From positions 1-64,000 of the forward strand of contig JABHZL010000034.1 of the NCBI GenBank assembly GCA_018656645.1: a stretch of 64,000 nucleotides of DNA. The letters are read 5' to 3'. The stretch comes from Phycisphaerae bacterium. GTDB taxonomy: Bacteria; Planctomycetota; Phycisphaerae; Phycisphaerales; SM1A02. The number at the start of each line of letters is the position of its first letter. Position 1 is the stretch's first letter. Both the position numbers and the translations under genes were made by a program. Shown here piece by piece: positions 52,986 through 61,616 of this stretch. The notes under the pieces were generated by a model, which saw only the letters and a list, made by a program, of their open reading frames with translations, made no database searches and was not told the DNA's origin.

Positions 52986-53897
52986 ATGAATCTTCCCTCT
53001 TCTATTGAAATTACTGAATTAGGTCCTCGAGATGGGTTACAGAACCAGAAATCTGTCATTACAACTGATACAAAAGTAGCTTTTATCAATGCACTTTCAA
53101 AAACAGGATTACGGCGAATTGAAGTATCTTCATTTGTAAATCCAAAATGGGTGCCGCAACTTGCAGATGCTGAAGATGTTTTTTTAAATCTTTGTCGCTC
53201 CGAGAATGTGAATTACACAGCCTTAGTTCCAAACGAACACGGTTGGAATCGTGCGATGGAAGCAGGTGTTGATGAAATTGCATTAATGACCGCGGTGAGT
53301 GAAACATTTTGTAAACGAAATATTAACACGACAATTGCAGGTTCTATTGACCGCATGAAACCTTTGGTTGATTCTGCAAAAGCAAACGGAGTTGGCATTC
53401 GGGGTTATGTAAGTTGTGTTGTTGCCTGCCCATACGAAGGCGAAATAGATGCAAAGCACGTCCGACGTGTTGTGGAACAATTACTTGATATTGGAGTTGA
53501 AGATATTTCTCTAGGCGAAACAATTGGAGTCGCAGTTCCTACAGATATAGATCGATTGTACGAAGCACTTGATGGAATTCTTTCACCCGAACAATCTATT
53601 TTGCACCTTCATGACACACACGGAACGGCACTTGCCTGCGCTTCATTTGCAATGCAATTAGGCGTACGTCGATTTGATGCTTCTAGTGGGGGGCTAGGTG
53701 GCTGTCCGTATGCACCAGGTGCAGCAGGGAATCTTGCAACCGAAGATTTGGTGTATTTTGCAAATAGAATGGGAATAGAGACAGGGTTGGATCTTGATCA
53801 GTTGATTTCAGCAGTTCGTATTATTGAAGCATCATTAGATTCGCCTTTGAGAGGCCGGGTTTACAGAGCATCAAGTTGCCAAGACCCAAGCTCTTGA
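52986..53897 (+). CDS. mvaB: hydroxymethylglutaryl-CoA lyase
   Basis: This 303-aa TIM-barrel enzyme splits HMG-CoA into acetyl-CoA and acetoacetate, the last step of leucine breakdown. Metal and substrate motifs are ITELGPRDGLQNQ, VSSFVNPKWVPQLAD, GETIGVAVP, LHLHDTHGTALA and the active-site loop GLGGCPYAPGAAGN with the catalytic Cys. Length matches the family. Its last 37 bases overlap the convergent phosphodiesterase gene. No other leucine genes are adjacent. Confidence 0.95.
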   Translation: MNLPSSIEITELGPRDGLQNQKSVITTDTKVAFINALSKTGLRRIEVSSFVNPKWVPQLADAEDVFLNLCRSENVNYTALVPNEHGWNRAMEAGVDEIALMTAVSETFCKRNINTTIAGSIDRMKPLVDSAKANGVGIRGYVSCVVACPYEGEIDAKHVRRVVEQLLDIGVEDISLGETIGVAVPTDIDRLYEALDGILSPEQSILHLHDTHGTALACASFAMQLGVRRFDASSGGLGGCPYAPGAAGNLATEDLVYFANRMGIETGLDLDQLISAVRIIEASLDSPLRGRVYRASSCQDPSS

Positions 53898-54655
53898 TCA
53901 AGATTGTATTGGTCGTTGATTTTTTGAATGCGAAAAACTTTTAAAGTATTTTCATTTATGACAACACCTCGTGGATGGCTAGGAAATCCGAAACAGCCGG
54001 TATTTATAATAACTCGTCCGTTGATCTCCCAAATTCCTGCACGGTGTGTGTGACCGATGATGACAATTTTAGTTTTCGGTGCATACGTAGATAACCACCG
54101 TTCTGTAATTGATGGGCAACGTTTCCAAGTTTGCAATATTTTGAACACGCACCACACTGTTCTCAAGGGCAGTTCAATCAAGTTTGGTCTGTTTTTTACT
54201 TTACGACTTTTTGCTGAACGGTTGGAAGCAATTCTTGTTGCTTCGAGTTGCGACTGAAAGGTGTCACCCGAGGCTTGTAACAGTTCGTTTCGATGTTTTT
54301 TTATTCTTGATGCATACCATGTCCATGGTGCAATTTCTGGGAAAACAGCGTGTCCGTGCATAATGAGAACTTTGTTATCGTGGGACAAACGCGCGTGGCT
54401 ATCGCTGATCATCGGGTCGTGGTTACCGTCAAGAAGATGAACTTTGACGTTGTCACTTTCTGCAGTTTTGATTAACGATCTGGTTGCCTCTTGAGATTGC
54501 GAGGAGTATTTCTTTGAATAGGATTCTTCAGTATCGCCATTCAAAATAAGTTCATCAAATCCCTGCCAGAGTGGACGAAGTTGGGAAATTGTTTCAATGG
54601 TGGAAAGTCGTTTGCAGAGATGCAAGTCGGAAAGAATGAGCGTTTTATTGTTCAA
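53861..54655 (-). CDS. metallophosphoesterase (LpxH-like)
   Basis: This 264-aa calcineurin-like phosphoesterase has every metal motif in order: LSDLHL, LNGDTEES, LDGNHD, MHGHAV and IGHTHRAG. The layout resembles UDP-2,3-diacylglucosamine hydrolases, which act in lipid A synthesis, but similar folds have other substrates. A basic segment (ASNRSAKSRKVKNRP) in the middle may contact membrane or RNA. It lies 33 bases downstream of the GGDEF gene and may share its transcript. Confidence 0.8.
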   Translation of the reverse strand: MNNKTLILSDLHLCKRLSTIETISQLRPLWQGFDELILNGDTEESYSKKYSSQSQEATRSLIKTAESDNVKVHLLDGNHDPMISDSHARLSHDNKVLIMHGHAVFPEIAPWTWYASRIKKHRNELLQASGDTFQSQLEATRIASNRSAKSRKVKNRPNLIELPLRTVWCVFKILQTWKRCPSITERWLSTYAPKTKIVIIGHTHRAGIWEINGRVIINTGCFGFPSHPRGVVINENTLKVFRIQKINDQYNLDQELGSWQLDAL

Positions 54656-54688
54656 CAGTAGTGCCCCAATTGAATTGAGGGTTGTGCG

Positions 54689-55942
54689 TTATTTTTCTTT
54701 TCCGATAGTAATAGTGTTTTTGCCATGTCGTTTTGATTCAAAAAGTCGCTCATCAGCCTTTTGTAACAATGAGTCCACTTCACTTCCGTCCCACGGGAAG
54801 GTCGCGAGACCTCCTGATATCGACACAGTGCCTTGTGCATCTTTCCCTAGTTTAGAAAAATGTGCTCGTGCTACTTGTTCGCGGAATCGTTTTGCAAGGA
54901 ATTCAACAGTAGTGGGGTGATTTGAACCAGCCTCGCGAGGAGGTTCTGGGTCGCAAAAGAGTACGGCAAATTCATCCCCACCAACTCGGCAAACGTGGTC
55001 GCCTTTTCGAATTGTTGCTTGAAGCAAACGAACAACCTCACGAATGATCTCATCGCCGGCATCGTGCCCGAACCGATCATTGTATTGTTTAAAGTTATCA
55101 ATATCAAAAATCATGACAGTGAGCGGTCGTCTTGCATGTAGTGCTTGGTTGATTTCTCTGCGAAGGCATGCTGAGAGGAATCTTCGGTTCCATGCTCCAG
55201 AAAGTTCATCACGATATGCGAGCAACTTCATTTGTCTATGACGAAGATGTAATTCAAGCCAACATGAAGTCCACCTTCCCCAACGAAGAACTTGTTCCTT
55301 TGTTGGGCCTATCGCTACAAGAATGCCATGTTCTTGGTGCCCATATCGAAGTTGCGCAAATTCAGCGTTATGTGGGACACGTGTTTCATCATCAACAAAT
55401 TCACAATATTTCCACTCAGTTTGCTCTTTGAGAAGAGTGAGTAGTGTAGTTCTGAAATTAGATGGATCATGTAACAACATTCGAACAAGGTCAACATCTC
55501 CCAGACTTTTACCGTCTGGCGTTGTTTTTGTCTGATCAGTGAATCCCAACGCTTCGTCAAGATCAAACTCCTCCGGCTCAGGTTTTTGCGTCGGTTGAGA
55601 CCTTGCATTTGTCACAGCCAAGAGGAGTCTTTCTGAGGTAGTGTCTTGAGGAACATATATATCCGCTAGCTTATGGATACGATTTTCTCCAGAGACAACG
55701 ATAATTGGAAATGGGTCTATTCGACGAATGGCATCAAAGGAAGAATCGCTATCTGATGCAAGAAGGCGTTCATCAAGAACAATCGCATCGATATTTTCTT
55801 TAGCGCAGCACGTCGAGAGTTCTCCAATGACATCGAACAATGTTTGTACGACATGTGTTGGTTGTTCAATACCACTAACAAGTTCAGGATCAAATGACCC
55901 TGCGAACAACATTCGTCCTCTGGTGTCTCGTACTTCGCTCAT
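54689..55942 (-). CDS. GGDEF diguanylate cyclase with receiver-like N-terminus
   Basis: This is a 417-aa soluble protein. Residues about 10-125 look like a degenerate receiver domain (IDAIVLDERLL, PIIVVSGENR), and residues about 250-410 form a diguanylate cyclase: AYRDELSGAWNRRFL, VMIFDIDNFKQYND, FGHDAGDEI and CRVGGDEFAVLF. The signature GGDEF is intact, and RKGD five residues before it is a product-inhibition I-site, so it should make c-di-GMP under feedback control. Its start overlaps the stop of the next upstream gene (ATGA), which probably encodes a partner. Confidence 0.92.
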   Translation of the reverse strand: MSEVRDTRGRMLFAGSFDPELVSGIEQPTHVVQTLFDVIGELSTCCAKENIDAIVLDERLLASDSDSSFDAIRRIDPFPIIVVSGENRIHKLADIYVPQDTTSERLLLAVTNARSQPTQKPEPEEFDLDEALGFTDQTKTTPDGKSLGDVDLVRMLLHDPSNFRTTLLTLLKEQTEWKYCEFVDDETRVPHNAEFAQLRYGHQEHGILVAIGPTKEQVLRWGRWTSCWLELHLRHRQMKLLAYRDELSGAWNRRFLSACLRREINQALHARRPLTVMIFDIDNFKQYNDRFGHDAGDEIIREVVRLLQATIRKGDHVCRVGGDEFAVLFCDPEPPREAGSNHPTTVEFLAKRFREQVARAHFSKLGKDAQGTVSISGGLATFPWDGSEVDSLLQKADERLFESKRHGKNTITIGKEK

Positions 55943-56382
55943 TCATCAGTTCCAAGTTCTGTACCATCGAGCAGCATGGATAGTTCGTCTGCATCGACGG
56001 ATTCAGCGTGAATGATCGGAGGATCTTCGAGTTTGTCTACGGTATGAGAGTTGTCATTGATTGACTGAAGTCGCCCATCTTTGATCGTGGAAACTTCTAC
56101 ATCTGGGAGATAGTGGTTGAGTGCTTTGAGAAGGTGTGGCAGATCTACCATTTCGTCTGCATTGATGAGTACCAATAGCGTTGGCTGAGGGGCTGAATTC
56201 CAAGCAGCATCATTTCGCCTGAGTTGTTGTAGAAGTGCAAGTTCAGCCATTGCAAGCATTGGGCAATGTTCAATATCTGCCTGCAAACCAAGCCTCTGTA
56301 CAATTCGACAGGCAGCCTCTACACCTTCTTGAGGCGTTAAAACCACACATCTAGCAGCGTTGTTGTTTGCGTTCTCACTCAT
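55939..56382 (-). CDS. small receiver-like protein, unknown function
   Basis: This 147-aa protein has an alternating beta/alpha layout (RCVVLTPQEGVEAACRIVQRLG, LAMAELALLQQLRR, PTLLVLINADEMVDLPHLLKALNHY) similar to a response-regulator fold, but without a clear phosphorylation-site Asp-Lys set. The last third is acidic and probably unstructured. The start is at ATG 56382, with AAGG upstream; the open frame reaches 56454. It overlaps the GGDEF gene by four bases and may control it. 56383-56635 shows no gene, only a short A/T-rich region. Confidence 0.55.
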   Translation of the reverse strand: MSENANNNAARCVVLTPQEGVEAACRIVQRLGLQADIEHCPMLAMAELALLQQLRRNDAAWNSAPQPTLLVLINADEMVDLPHLLKALNHYLPDVEVSTIKDGRLQSINDNSHTVDKLEDPPIIHAESVDADELSMLLDGTELGTDE

Positions 56383-56635
56383 TCTTTCAATACCTTCAAG
56401 GCTTCCTATACCAAAGGTAGTATCAAAAATACATAAAATCCACCCAAAACCCACTTTTTATCAATAAAACATCATTATTGATCTAATAATGTATCCGCCG
56501 CTGTACCCGGTCCCGAATCCGACGTTGTACCTAGTTCCCCGATGACAGCAACAAGGTCGATTGGCTCTGGGTTTCGGTATGCGCATTTTGCTAGGTGATG
56601 TTACGCACTCAGCCCGCGGTCACTAGAAGTGGTAC

Positions 56636-57718
56636 TTAATTGATCGCCCCAAGAGCGAGATCAGCGATGACAGATGCGCCATTGATGGGAGCTTCGAAGG
56701 TGAGTGCTTGTTGCATCTCGAACCGTTGTTGATGGTTTGAGAGTAATGAAAGGATCGTTTGCCCTGCATTTTGCAAGTTTGCATCTATTTCTTTGTAATC
56801 AGTTTCGATCACAACGCCTCCAAGTGTTTCAAGAGGTTCAGCATTTGTACGTTGATGATCATCATCATGGTATGGATAGGGAAGTACAACGCTAGGAACT
56901 GCATTGAATGCAATTTCAGCAATCGTGTTTGCACCACCCCTAGTAACTGCTAAATCTGCAGCCCCCCAGAACTTTCCCATTTCTTTTGTAAACGGGAGTA
57001 CAAGGTGTGCCACAGAAGTTTCTTGGTACGCCGTTTCTACAAATGTAGTTTTTCCTTCACCTGCCAAATGTAGAATTTGCCAGTTCATGAACAAATTTGG
57101 AGAAACTAATGCCAACCTAGGAATGAGTTCGTTGATTGTTCCAGCGCCTTGGGAGGCACCAGTGACGAGCAATGTCATTTTTTTAGGGTCAAGTCCCAAA
57201 TCGATATTATTTGCTCTCTGATCATGCTGTGAAATGGAACACGCGCGAAGAGGAGGGGGGACTATTTGTGCATGTACTTCGTCCCACTCGACGGTAGATA
57301 ATATTGAATCTGTCCATCGACTTGCAAGTTTGTTTGCTTTGCCTGGGGGTTTGTCGAAGTTCATCAAAATTGTAGGGACGCCTAGTTGGCTTGCAGCCCA
57401 GAGTGCAGGAGCTGCCACGAAACCCCCAGTTGCAATAACGCACTTTATGTCATGTAAACGAATATATTTTTTTGTTTGACTCGCTGATCGCAAAAAACCA
57501 ATACAGAACTTTATGAATCCAAATGGTGATAATGAAAGTGGATTAGCAGAAAGAGAAGTTGTTTGAAACGAAGTTTCTTCGACCATCCTGTGATCGATAG
57601 CGCGAGTTGAATGCGCAATGAATACGTCACACGAATTATCTTTTAGTGATTCTGCAATTGCAATTGCTGGAGCAACATGCCCGCCGCTGCCGCCACCAGC
57701 GATCAGCACGTTAGGCAT
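56636..57718 (-). CDS. murG: MurG, UDP-GlcNAc:lipid I glucosaminyltransferase
   Basis: This 360-aa membrane-associated GT28 enzyme makes lipid II. The N-terminal glycine loop is LIAGGGSGGHVAPAIAIAE; the C-terminal donor site has TGASQGAGTINEL and VTRGGANTIAEIAFNAVPSVVLPYPYHDDDHQ. The start is at ATG 57718 (MPNVLIAGG); the frame begins 17 codons earlier inside ftsW, without family similarity. It overlaps ftsW by 8 bases. The pair is a remnant of the usual division and cell-wall cluster and implies a peptidoglycan wall, which Phycisphaerae do make. Confidence 0.94.
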   Translation of the reverse strand: MPNVLIAGGGSGGHVAPAIAIAESLKDNSCDVFIAHSTRAIDHRMVEETSFQTTSLSANPLSLSPFGFIKFCIGFLRSASQTKKYIRLHDIKCVIATGGFVAAPALWAASQLGVPTILMNFDKPPGKANKLASRWTDSILSTVEWDEVHAQIVPPPLRACSISQHDQRANNIDLGLDPKKMTLLVTGASQGAGTINELIPRLALVSPNLFMNWQILHLAGEGKTTFVETAYQETSVAHLVLPFTKEMGKFWGAADLAVTRGGANTIAEIAFNAVPSVVLPYPYHDDDHQRTNAEPLETLGGVVIETDYKEIDANLQNAGQTILSLLSNHQQRFEMQQALTFEAPINGASVIADLALGAIN

Positions 57719-58853
57719 GTGAGGGTTGCCACTGTTCAACTGATGTAGTTGTATTAGCAAAAGATGCACGATCTACTGCATTTATTAGCCCAACACAAAA
57801 TGCAGTAAGGAGCCAACCTGTTCCGCCATTACTTAGAAGAGGCAGGGCGATTCCCTTCGTTGGTGCAAGGGAAGTTACAACGAGAATATTTATGCTCGCT
57901 TGCAATCCGATTGTTGTTGCTATCCCAAGCACAAGTAATCGCAAAAACGAATCCTTGCAATTGCGAATGACAGAAAAACTAAGGACAAGCAATCCAGCGT
58001 AGAGGCAAAGGACAGCACCAGCACCAGCAGCCCCAAGTTCTTCACATATGATTGAAAAAATAAAATCTGTTGTATCTTCTGGTAAGTAACCAAATTTATG
58101 CACACCATGACCAAGTCCAAGACCAGTCAAGCCTCCACTGGAAATAGCAGTTAGCGATTGTAAGATGTGATATCCAACACCTCCAGGATCATCGTATGGA
58201 TCTATGAATGCTTTTAATCGATCTATGCGGTAGGAACTTGCCATGATTGCACCAACAAGGGCAGCTATTCCAAATGGAAAAAGTGAAATGAAGTGTATAG
58301 TTTTGCAACCTGCTGCAAAAAGTAAAATGCATGCAGTTATAAAAATTAACACAGCCGTTCCTAAATCCTCTGCAGCAATTACACCACAAATGAATCCTAC
58401 GACAAGAACAGCTGGTAGAAGTCCTTTTTTGAATGAAGCCATGTTCTTGGAATATTCAGAGCCCCACCAAGCGATTGCTGCGATCATTGACCATTTTGCC
58501 ACTTCGCTTGGTTGAAACGCAAACCCACCAAAATCTAACCATCGATTTGCCGCATTGACTCGTTTTCCAATACCAGGAACGTAAACAGCAAGTAATAGAA
58601 GAAGCGCCACGGGAATGACCCAAAATACAATTGGTAGACCAGCAATTTTCACTTGTAAAAATCGAAGAGGAAATCGGCTGCCAACCCACATGGCGCCTAT
58701 TGCAAGCACTGCTAGCAAAGCAGGTCTGCTCAATATCATCTGTTTCAAAGTGAGTGGTTCACTAGAAACAGACAACCCAGCGGAGTTCACCATTACGACT
58801 CCAAGCATCAATAACATTACCGAAAGAATGACAACTCCTTGACCTGCTCGCAT
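57711..58853 (-). CDS. ftsW: FtsW/RodA-type peptidoglycan polymerase
   Basis: This 380-aa SEDS protein has about ten membrane helices and polymerises lipid II. Typical segments are MLGVVMVNSAGL, RWLDFGGFAFQPSEVAKW, AAEDLGTAVLIF, IDPYDDPGGVGYHILQSL, GGLTGLGLGHGVHKFGYLPEDTTDFIF and ALPLLSNGGTGWLL. Adjacency to murG favours FtsW over RodA. The start is taken at ATG 58853 (MRAGQGV); GTG 58889 would add 12 residues. It is divergent from miaB. Confidence 0.92.
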   Translation of the reverse strand: MRAGQGVVILSVMLLMLGVVMVNSAGLSVSSEPLTLKQMILSRPALLAVLAIGAMWVGSRFPLRFLQVKIAGLPIVFWVIPVALLLLLAVYVPGIGKRVNAANRWLDFGGFAFQPSEVAKWSMIAAIAWWGSEYSKNMASFKKGLLPAVLVVGFICGVIAAEDLGTAVLIFITACILLFAAGCKTIHFISLFPFGIAALVGAIMASSYRIDRLKAFIDPYDDPGGVGYHILQSLTAISSGGLTGLGLGHGVHKFGYLPEDTTDFIFSIICEELGAAGAGAVLCLYAGLLVLSFSVIRNCKDSFLRLLVLGIATTIGLQASINILVVTSLAPTKGIALPLLSNGGTGWLLTAFCVGLINAVDRASFANTTTSVEQWQPSHA

Positions 58854-58927
58854 TATTTGAAATATCGACTTGATGACCAATAAAAGCACAATCTTCTATG
58901 TTTTTCCGTCATAATACGCAACCTGCA

Positions 58928-60484
58928 ATGAAGGCTCATACTGTGCAAACTATTTCCACTAAAACGATTTTTTTAGAGACATTCGGTTGTCAGATGAATG
59001 AACTTGATAGTGAACTTGTTTCAGGACAACTTGCTGCCATTGGATACACCTTCGAGGGTGATAGAGCGAACGCAGACATCGTGCTGTTCAATACCTGCTC
59101 AGTTAGGGAGCAAGCTGAAAACAAGGTTCTTAGTAGAATTGGTGAATTAGGTGTAGAAAAACGAGAAGGCCGAGAAGTAGTGATTGGGATGCTTGGGTGC
59201 CTGCCGGAGCGTGAGGGAAAGAAGCTATTGAGCACGTATCCTCAAATTGATTTTCTCTGTGGACCCGGTGAACTCGATAAATTACCAATACTGATTCAAA
59301 ATGCAGTGGCTGGAGAGCGACTCGCTTCAACAGATCGAATTGCGCTGCAGGGGAATAATTCTAGGCGGTCAGCCGCGCTGTCTGCTGCTGATGACAACCT
59401 TGAGATGTTAGACCTTTCTAGGGTGTTTGACCCTAACAGCACTGGTGGAGATCGCAGATCTGCTTATGTCAGAATCACTCGTGGCTGCAACAAATTTTGT
59501 ACCTACTGCGTAGTTCCAAACACACGAGGTGCTGAAGTTCATAGACCACCGGATTCGATTGTGGAGGAGTGTCGAAATCTTGCAAAATCTGGCATTGTCG
59601 AAGTGACCTTACTTGGCCAGACGGTGAACCATTATCGATACACACATGGTTTAGCTATTTCTGTGGAAGGAAGAGAAGTTCCACAAATTGGACCAAGTTT
59701 GAAAGCATTCAGGCATGATAGTTCTCAGGATGAGCAAGTCACAACATTCGCTAAGTTATTAAAGCGCATTCATGATGAAGTTCCTGAAATACTTCGACTT
59801 CGTTTTGTTACAAGTTATCCAAAAGATTTCGGTGATGACATTTTAGAAACGATGCGTGATTGCCCACGGATATGCAATTATTTACACGTTCCAGCGCAGT
59901 CTGGGTCAAATAGAATTTTAAAATTGATGAATAGGGGGTATACCGTTGAGGAGTACCTAGAATTCATTGACCGTGCCCGAAAAATTATTCCTGATGTTGA
60001 AATCGCAGGCGATATCATTGTCGGATTCCCAACAGAGTCAGACGAAGATTATGAAGCTACCCGTTCCTTGCTAAAGAAGGTTCGATTTAAGAACAACTTT
60101 GTGTTTCATTATTCACCAAGACCAGGAACGGTCGCGATTGACCGCTTTAAGGATGATGTTTCAAGAGAGGTAAAGCGATCACGGTTGAACGCTCTTCTTG
60201 CATTGGGTGGTGAGATCAGCGAGGAAGTTCACGCCGCATATGAAGGAAAAGAAGTAGAGGTTTTTGTAGAAAGGATTAGCCCAAAATCGACGAAAAATGC
60301 TGGAGTAGAGCTGAAGTGGAAAAAACCGGTGATTCAGATGTCAGGTCGAACAAAAGGTGATCTGATTTGCGTGTTTGACATTCCAGATGGGTCAGATCCA
60401 GAGACTTATCTTGGAAAAAACATGTCTGTAAAAATCAAAAGTTCGGGACCTCTTTTATTGTCTGGCCAACTTTGCGGGTTCTGA
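58928..60484 (+). CDS. miaB: tRNA-2-methylthio-N6-dimethylallyladenosine synthase MiaB
   Basis: This 518-aa radical SAM methylthiotransferase adds the 2-methylthio group to i6A37. The N-terminal cluster Cys are in ETFGCQMNELDSE, FNTCSVRE and LGCLPE; the radical SAM motif is CNKFCTYC, followed by VPNTRGAE; the C-terminal TRAM domain is present. It is longer than the usual 440-470 aa because of two inserts (near 130-160 and near 235-275). ATG 58928 is used; ATG 58898 is possible. This enzyme and MtaB give the window both methylthiolation activities. Confidence 0.93.
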   Translation: MKAHTVQTISTKTIFLETFGCQMNELDSELVSGQLAAIGYTFEGDRANADIVLFNTCSVREQAENKVLSRIGELGVEKREGREVVIGMLGCLPEREGKKLLSTYPQIDFLCGPGELDKLPILIQNAVAGERLASTDRIALQGNNSRRSAALSAADDNLEMLDLSRVFDPNSTGGDRRSAYVRITRGCNKFCTYCVVPNTRGAEVHRPPDSIVEECRNLAKSGIVEVTLLGQTVNHYRYTHGLAISVEGREVPQIGPSLKAFRHDSSQDEQVTTFAKLLKRIHDEVPEILRLRFVTSYPKDFGDDILETMRDCPRICNYLHVPAQSGSNRILKLMNRGYTVEEYLEFIDRARKIIPDVEIAGDIIVGFPTESDEDYEATRSLLKKVRFKNNFVFHYSPRPGTVAIDRFKDDVSREVKRSRLNALLALGGEISEEVHAAYEGKEVEVFVERISPKSTKNAGVELKWKKPVIQMSGRTKGDLICVFDIPDGSDPETYLGKNMSVKIKSSGPLLLSGQLCGF

Positions 60485-60558
60485 GGGGCAATTTGGTAAT
60501 TTGGGTAAATAAACAGGCTTTTTTAAACTGTTTGATGATAAAAAAACAACTATTCCTG

Positions 60559-60586
60559 TTGACTCAGCCAAATCTTCCGCTATCTT
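60559..60586 (+). promoter_or_regulatory. sigma-70-like promoter of PEP-CTERM-like paralog 3
   Basis: TTGACT (60559-60564), a 16-base spacer and TATCTT (60581-60586). It would give a leader of about 210 bases before the ATG at 60806. Confidence 0.6.
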
Positions 60587-60592
60587 CAACCT

Positions 60593-60805
60593 GTTGCTAG
60601 GCATGTAGTTCTAGCAGCAAACTCACCGTGTGAGTCCGCATAGCAAAGTTGTGGGAACCAACCGAGCTTTTCTGCGAATACTCCCTCGTTGGGGAACATG
60701 GATGGGCGTCTCAAAAGTCAAGTCAGCTCTGAGTAGAGGCAAACACCCACCAACATTAACGTTTTTTTCTAGATCTAGAACAGGAATGAAAAGGAAGGAA
60801 AGCAC
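60593..60805 (+). promoter_or_regulatory. long structured 5' leader of PEP-CTERM-like paralog 3
   Basis: This 210-base leader contains no gene and has several possible stems: GCTAG...CTAGC near the 5' end, CCAAC-GAG...CTCGTTGG across 60658-60697, a GGG...CCC arm, and TCTAGATCTAGA. The ribosome site is AAGGAAGGAAAG. It does not match the shared motif of the two other paralogs. A riboswitch or protein site is possible, but I recognise no known class. Confidence 0.4.
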
Positions 60806-61474
60806 ATGAATATTAAAACGCTTTCATTAACAATTGTAGCTGGTTCGCTTTTAGCAACCACAGCCATGGCAGACTATACTAGTCTTAGCTATGACATCAT
60901 TGAGCAAGTAGGCGACGGCGCTCAAGCCGGAACTTGGACTGCTCGTATTTTCGCTGATTTTGAAAACTCAGTAGATCGTCTTGACGCTGTTTTCGGCAAC
61001 GCTGATAACATGCTCTCGATTGATTCAACTGGTGGATTTTTTCAATCAGCATTTGGTGATGCGGTAAGTACTGGTATTAACCCAGCATTTTACCCACTTG
61101 CACCAGACCTAGTGTATGACAGCTGGGTAACAATCGGTCTCGAAGATCAAGTTGACAATGCAATGTTAAACATTGGTATTGACTTCGCACCATTCGAAGC
61201 TGGTGGCGGTATCTCAACAGATAACGGCACATGGTTTGTAACTCCAGATGACGCCCAAGGCGCTGCAGGTGCAGACCTTCGCGTTATGGTTGGTCAATTT
61301 ACTATGGTTGGTTTGGGCTCTGCTGTACACGGCACACTCAACTTCCAAGGTAAAGATTCCGCTGGCGAAACTTACCAAGTAACTGGTCAAGATTTCTACT
61401 TTGAGCTTCCAGCTCCAGGTGCTCTTGCCCTCTTGGGTCTTGCTGGTATAGCAAGCCGTCGTCGTCGCAAATAA
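60806..61474 (+). CDS. secreted protein with PEP-CTERM-like sorting tail, paralog 3
   Basis: This 222-aa exported protein is a distant paralog of the two genes at 981 and 2028. It has a signal peptide (MNIKTLSLTIVAGSLLATTAMA), the shared blocks RLDAVFGN, FYPLAP, SWVTIGL, STDNGTWFVTPDDAQG and VMVGQFTM, and the tail ELPAPGALALLGLAGIASRRRRK. No enzymatic motif is visible. A strong ribosome site, own promoter and strong terminator point to high expression. It stands alone, 58 kb from the tandem pair. Confidence 0.85.
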   Translation: MNIKTLSLTIVAGSLLATTAMADYTSLSYDIIEQVGDGAQAGTWTARIFADFENSVDRLDAVFGNADNMLSIDSTGGFFQSAFGDAVSTGINPAFYPLAPDLVYDSWVTIGLEDQVDNAMLNIGIDFAPFEAGGGISTDNGTWFVTPDDAQGAAGADLRVMVGQFTMVGLGSAVHGTLNFQGKDSAGETYQVTGQDFYFELPAPGALALLGLAGIASRRRRK

Positions 61475-61538
61475 TTGCGAATGTATGACGTGTGTTACTG
61501 TGAATTCCACAGTAGGCACTGAAGGATAACCTTCACGA

Positions 61539-61569
61539 AACGCCGCTGCTTTTGCAGCGGCGTTTTTTT
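61539..61569 (+). terminator. strong intrinsic terminator after PEP-CTERM-like paralog 3
   Basis: An 11-bp stem AACGCCGCTGC/GCAGCGGCGTT (61539-61549 with 61554-61564, loop TTTT) is followed by a run of T residues to 61569. Confidence 0.93.
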
Positions 61570-61616
61570 GCGCATTATGTGATTCATAGTATGGTATTTC
61601 TTAGCGTTTTTTAGCT

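Noticed and set aside
60593-60805. c-di-GMP or other known riboswitch in the leader of the third PEP-CTERM-like gene
   Set aside because: Conserved core sequences of c-di-GMP-I and glutamine classes were not found by eye.
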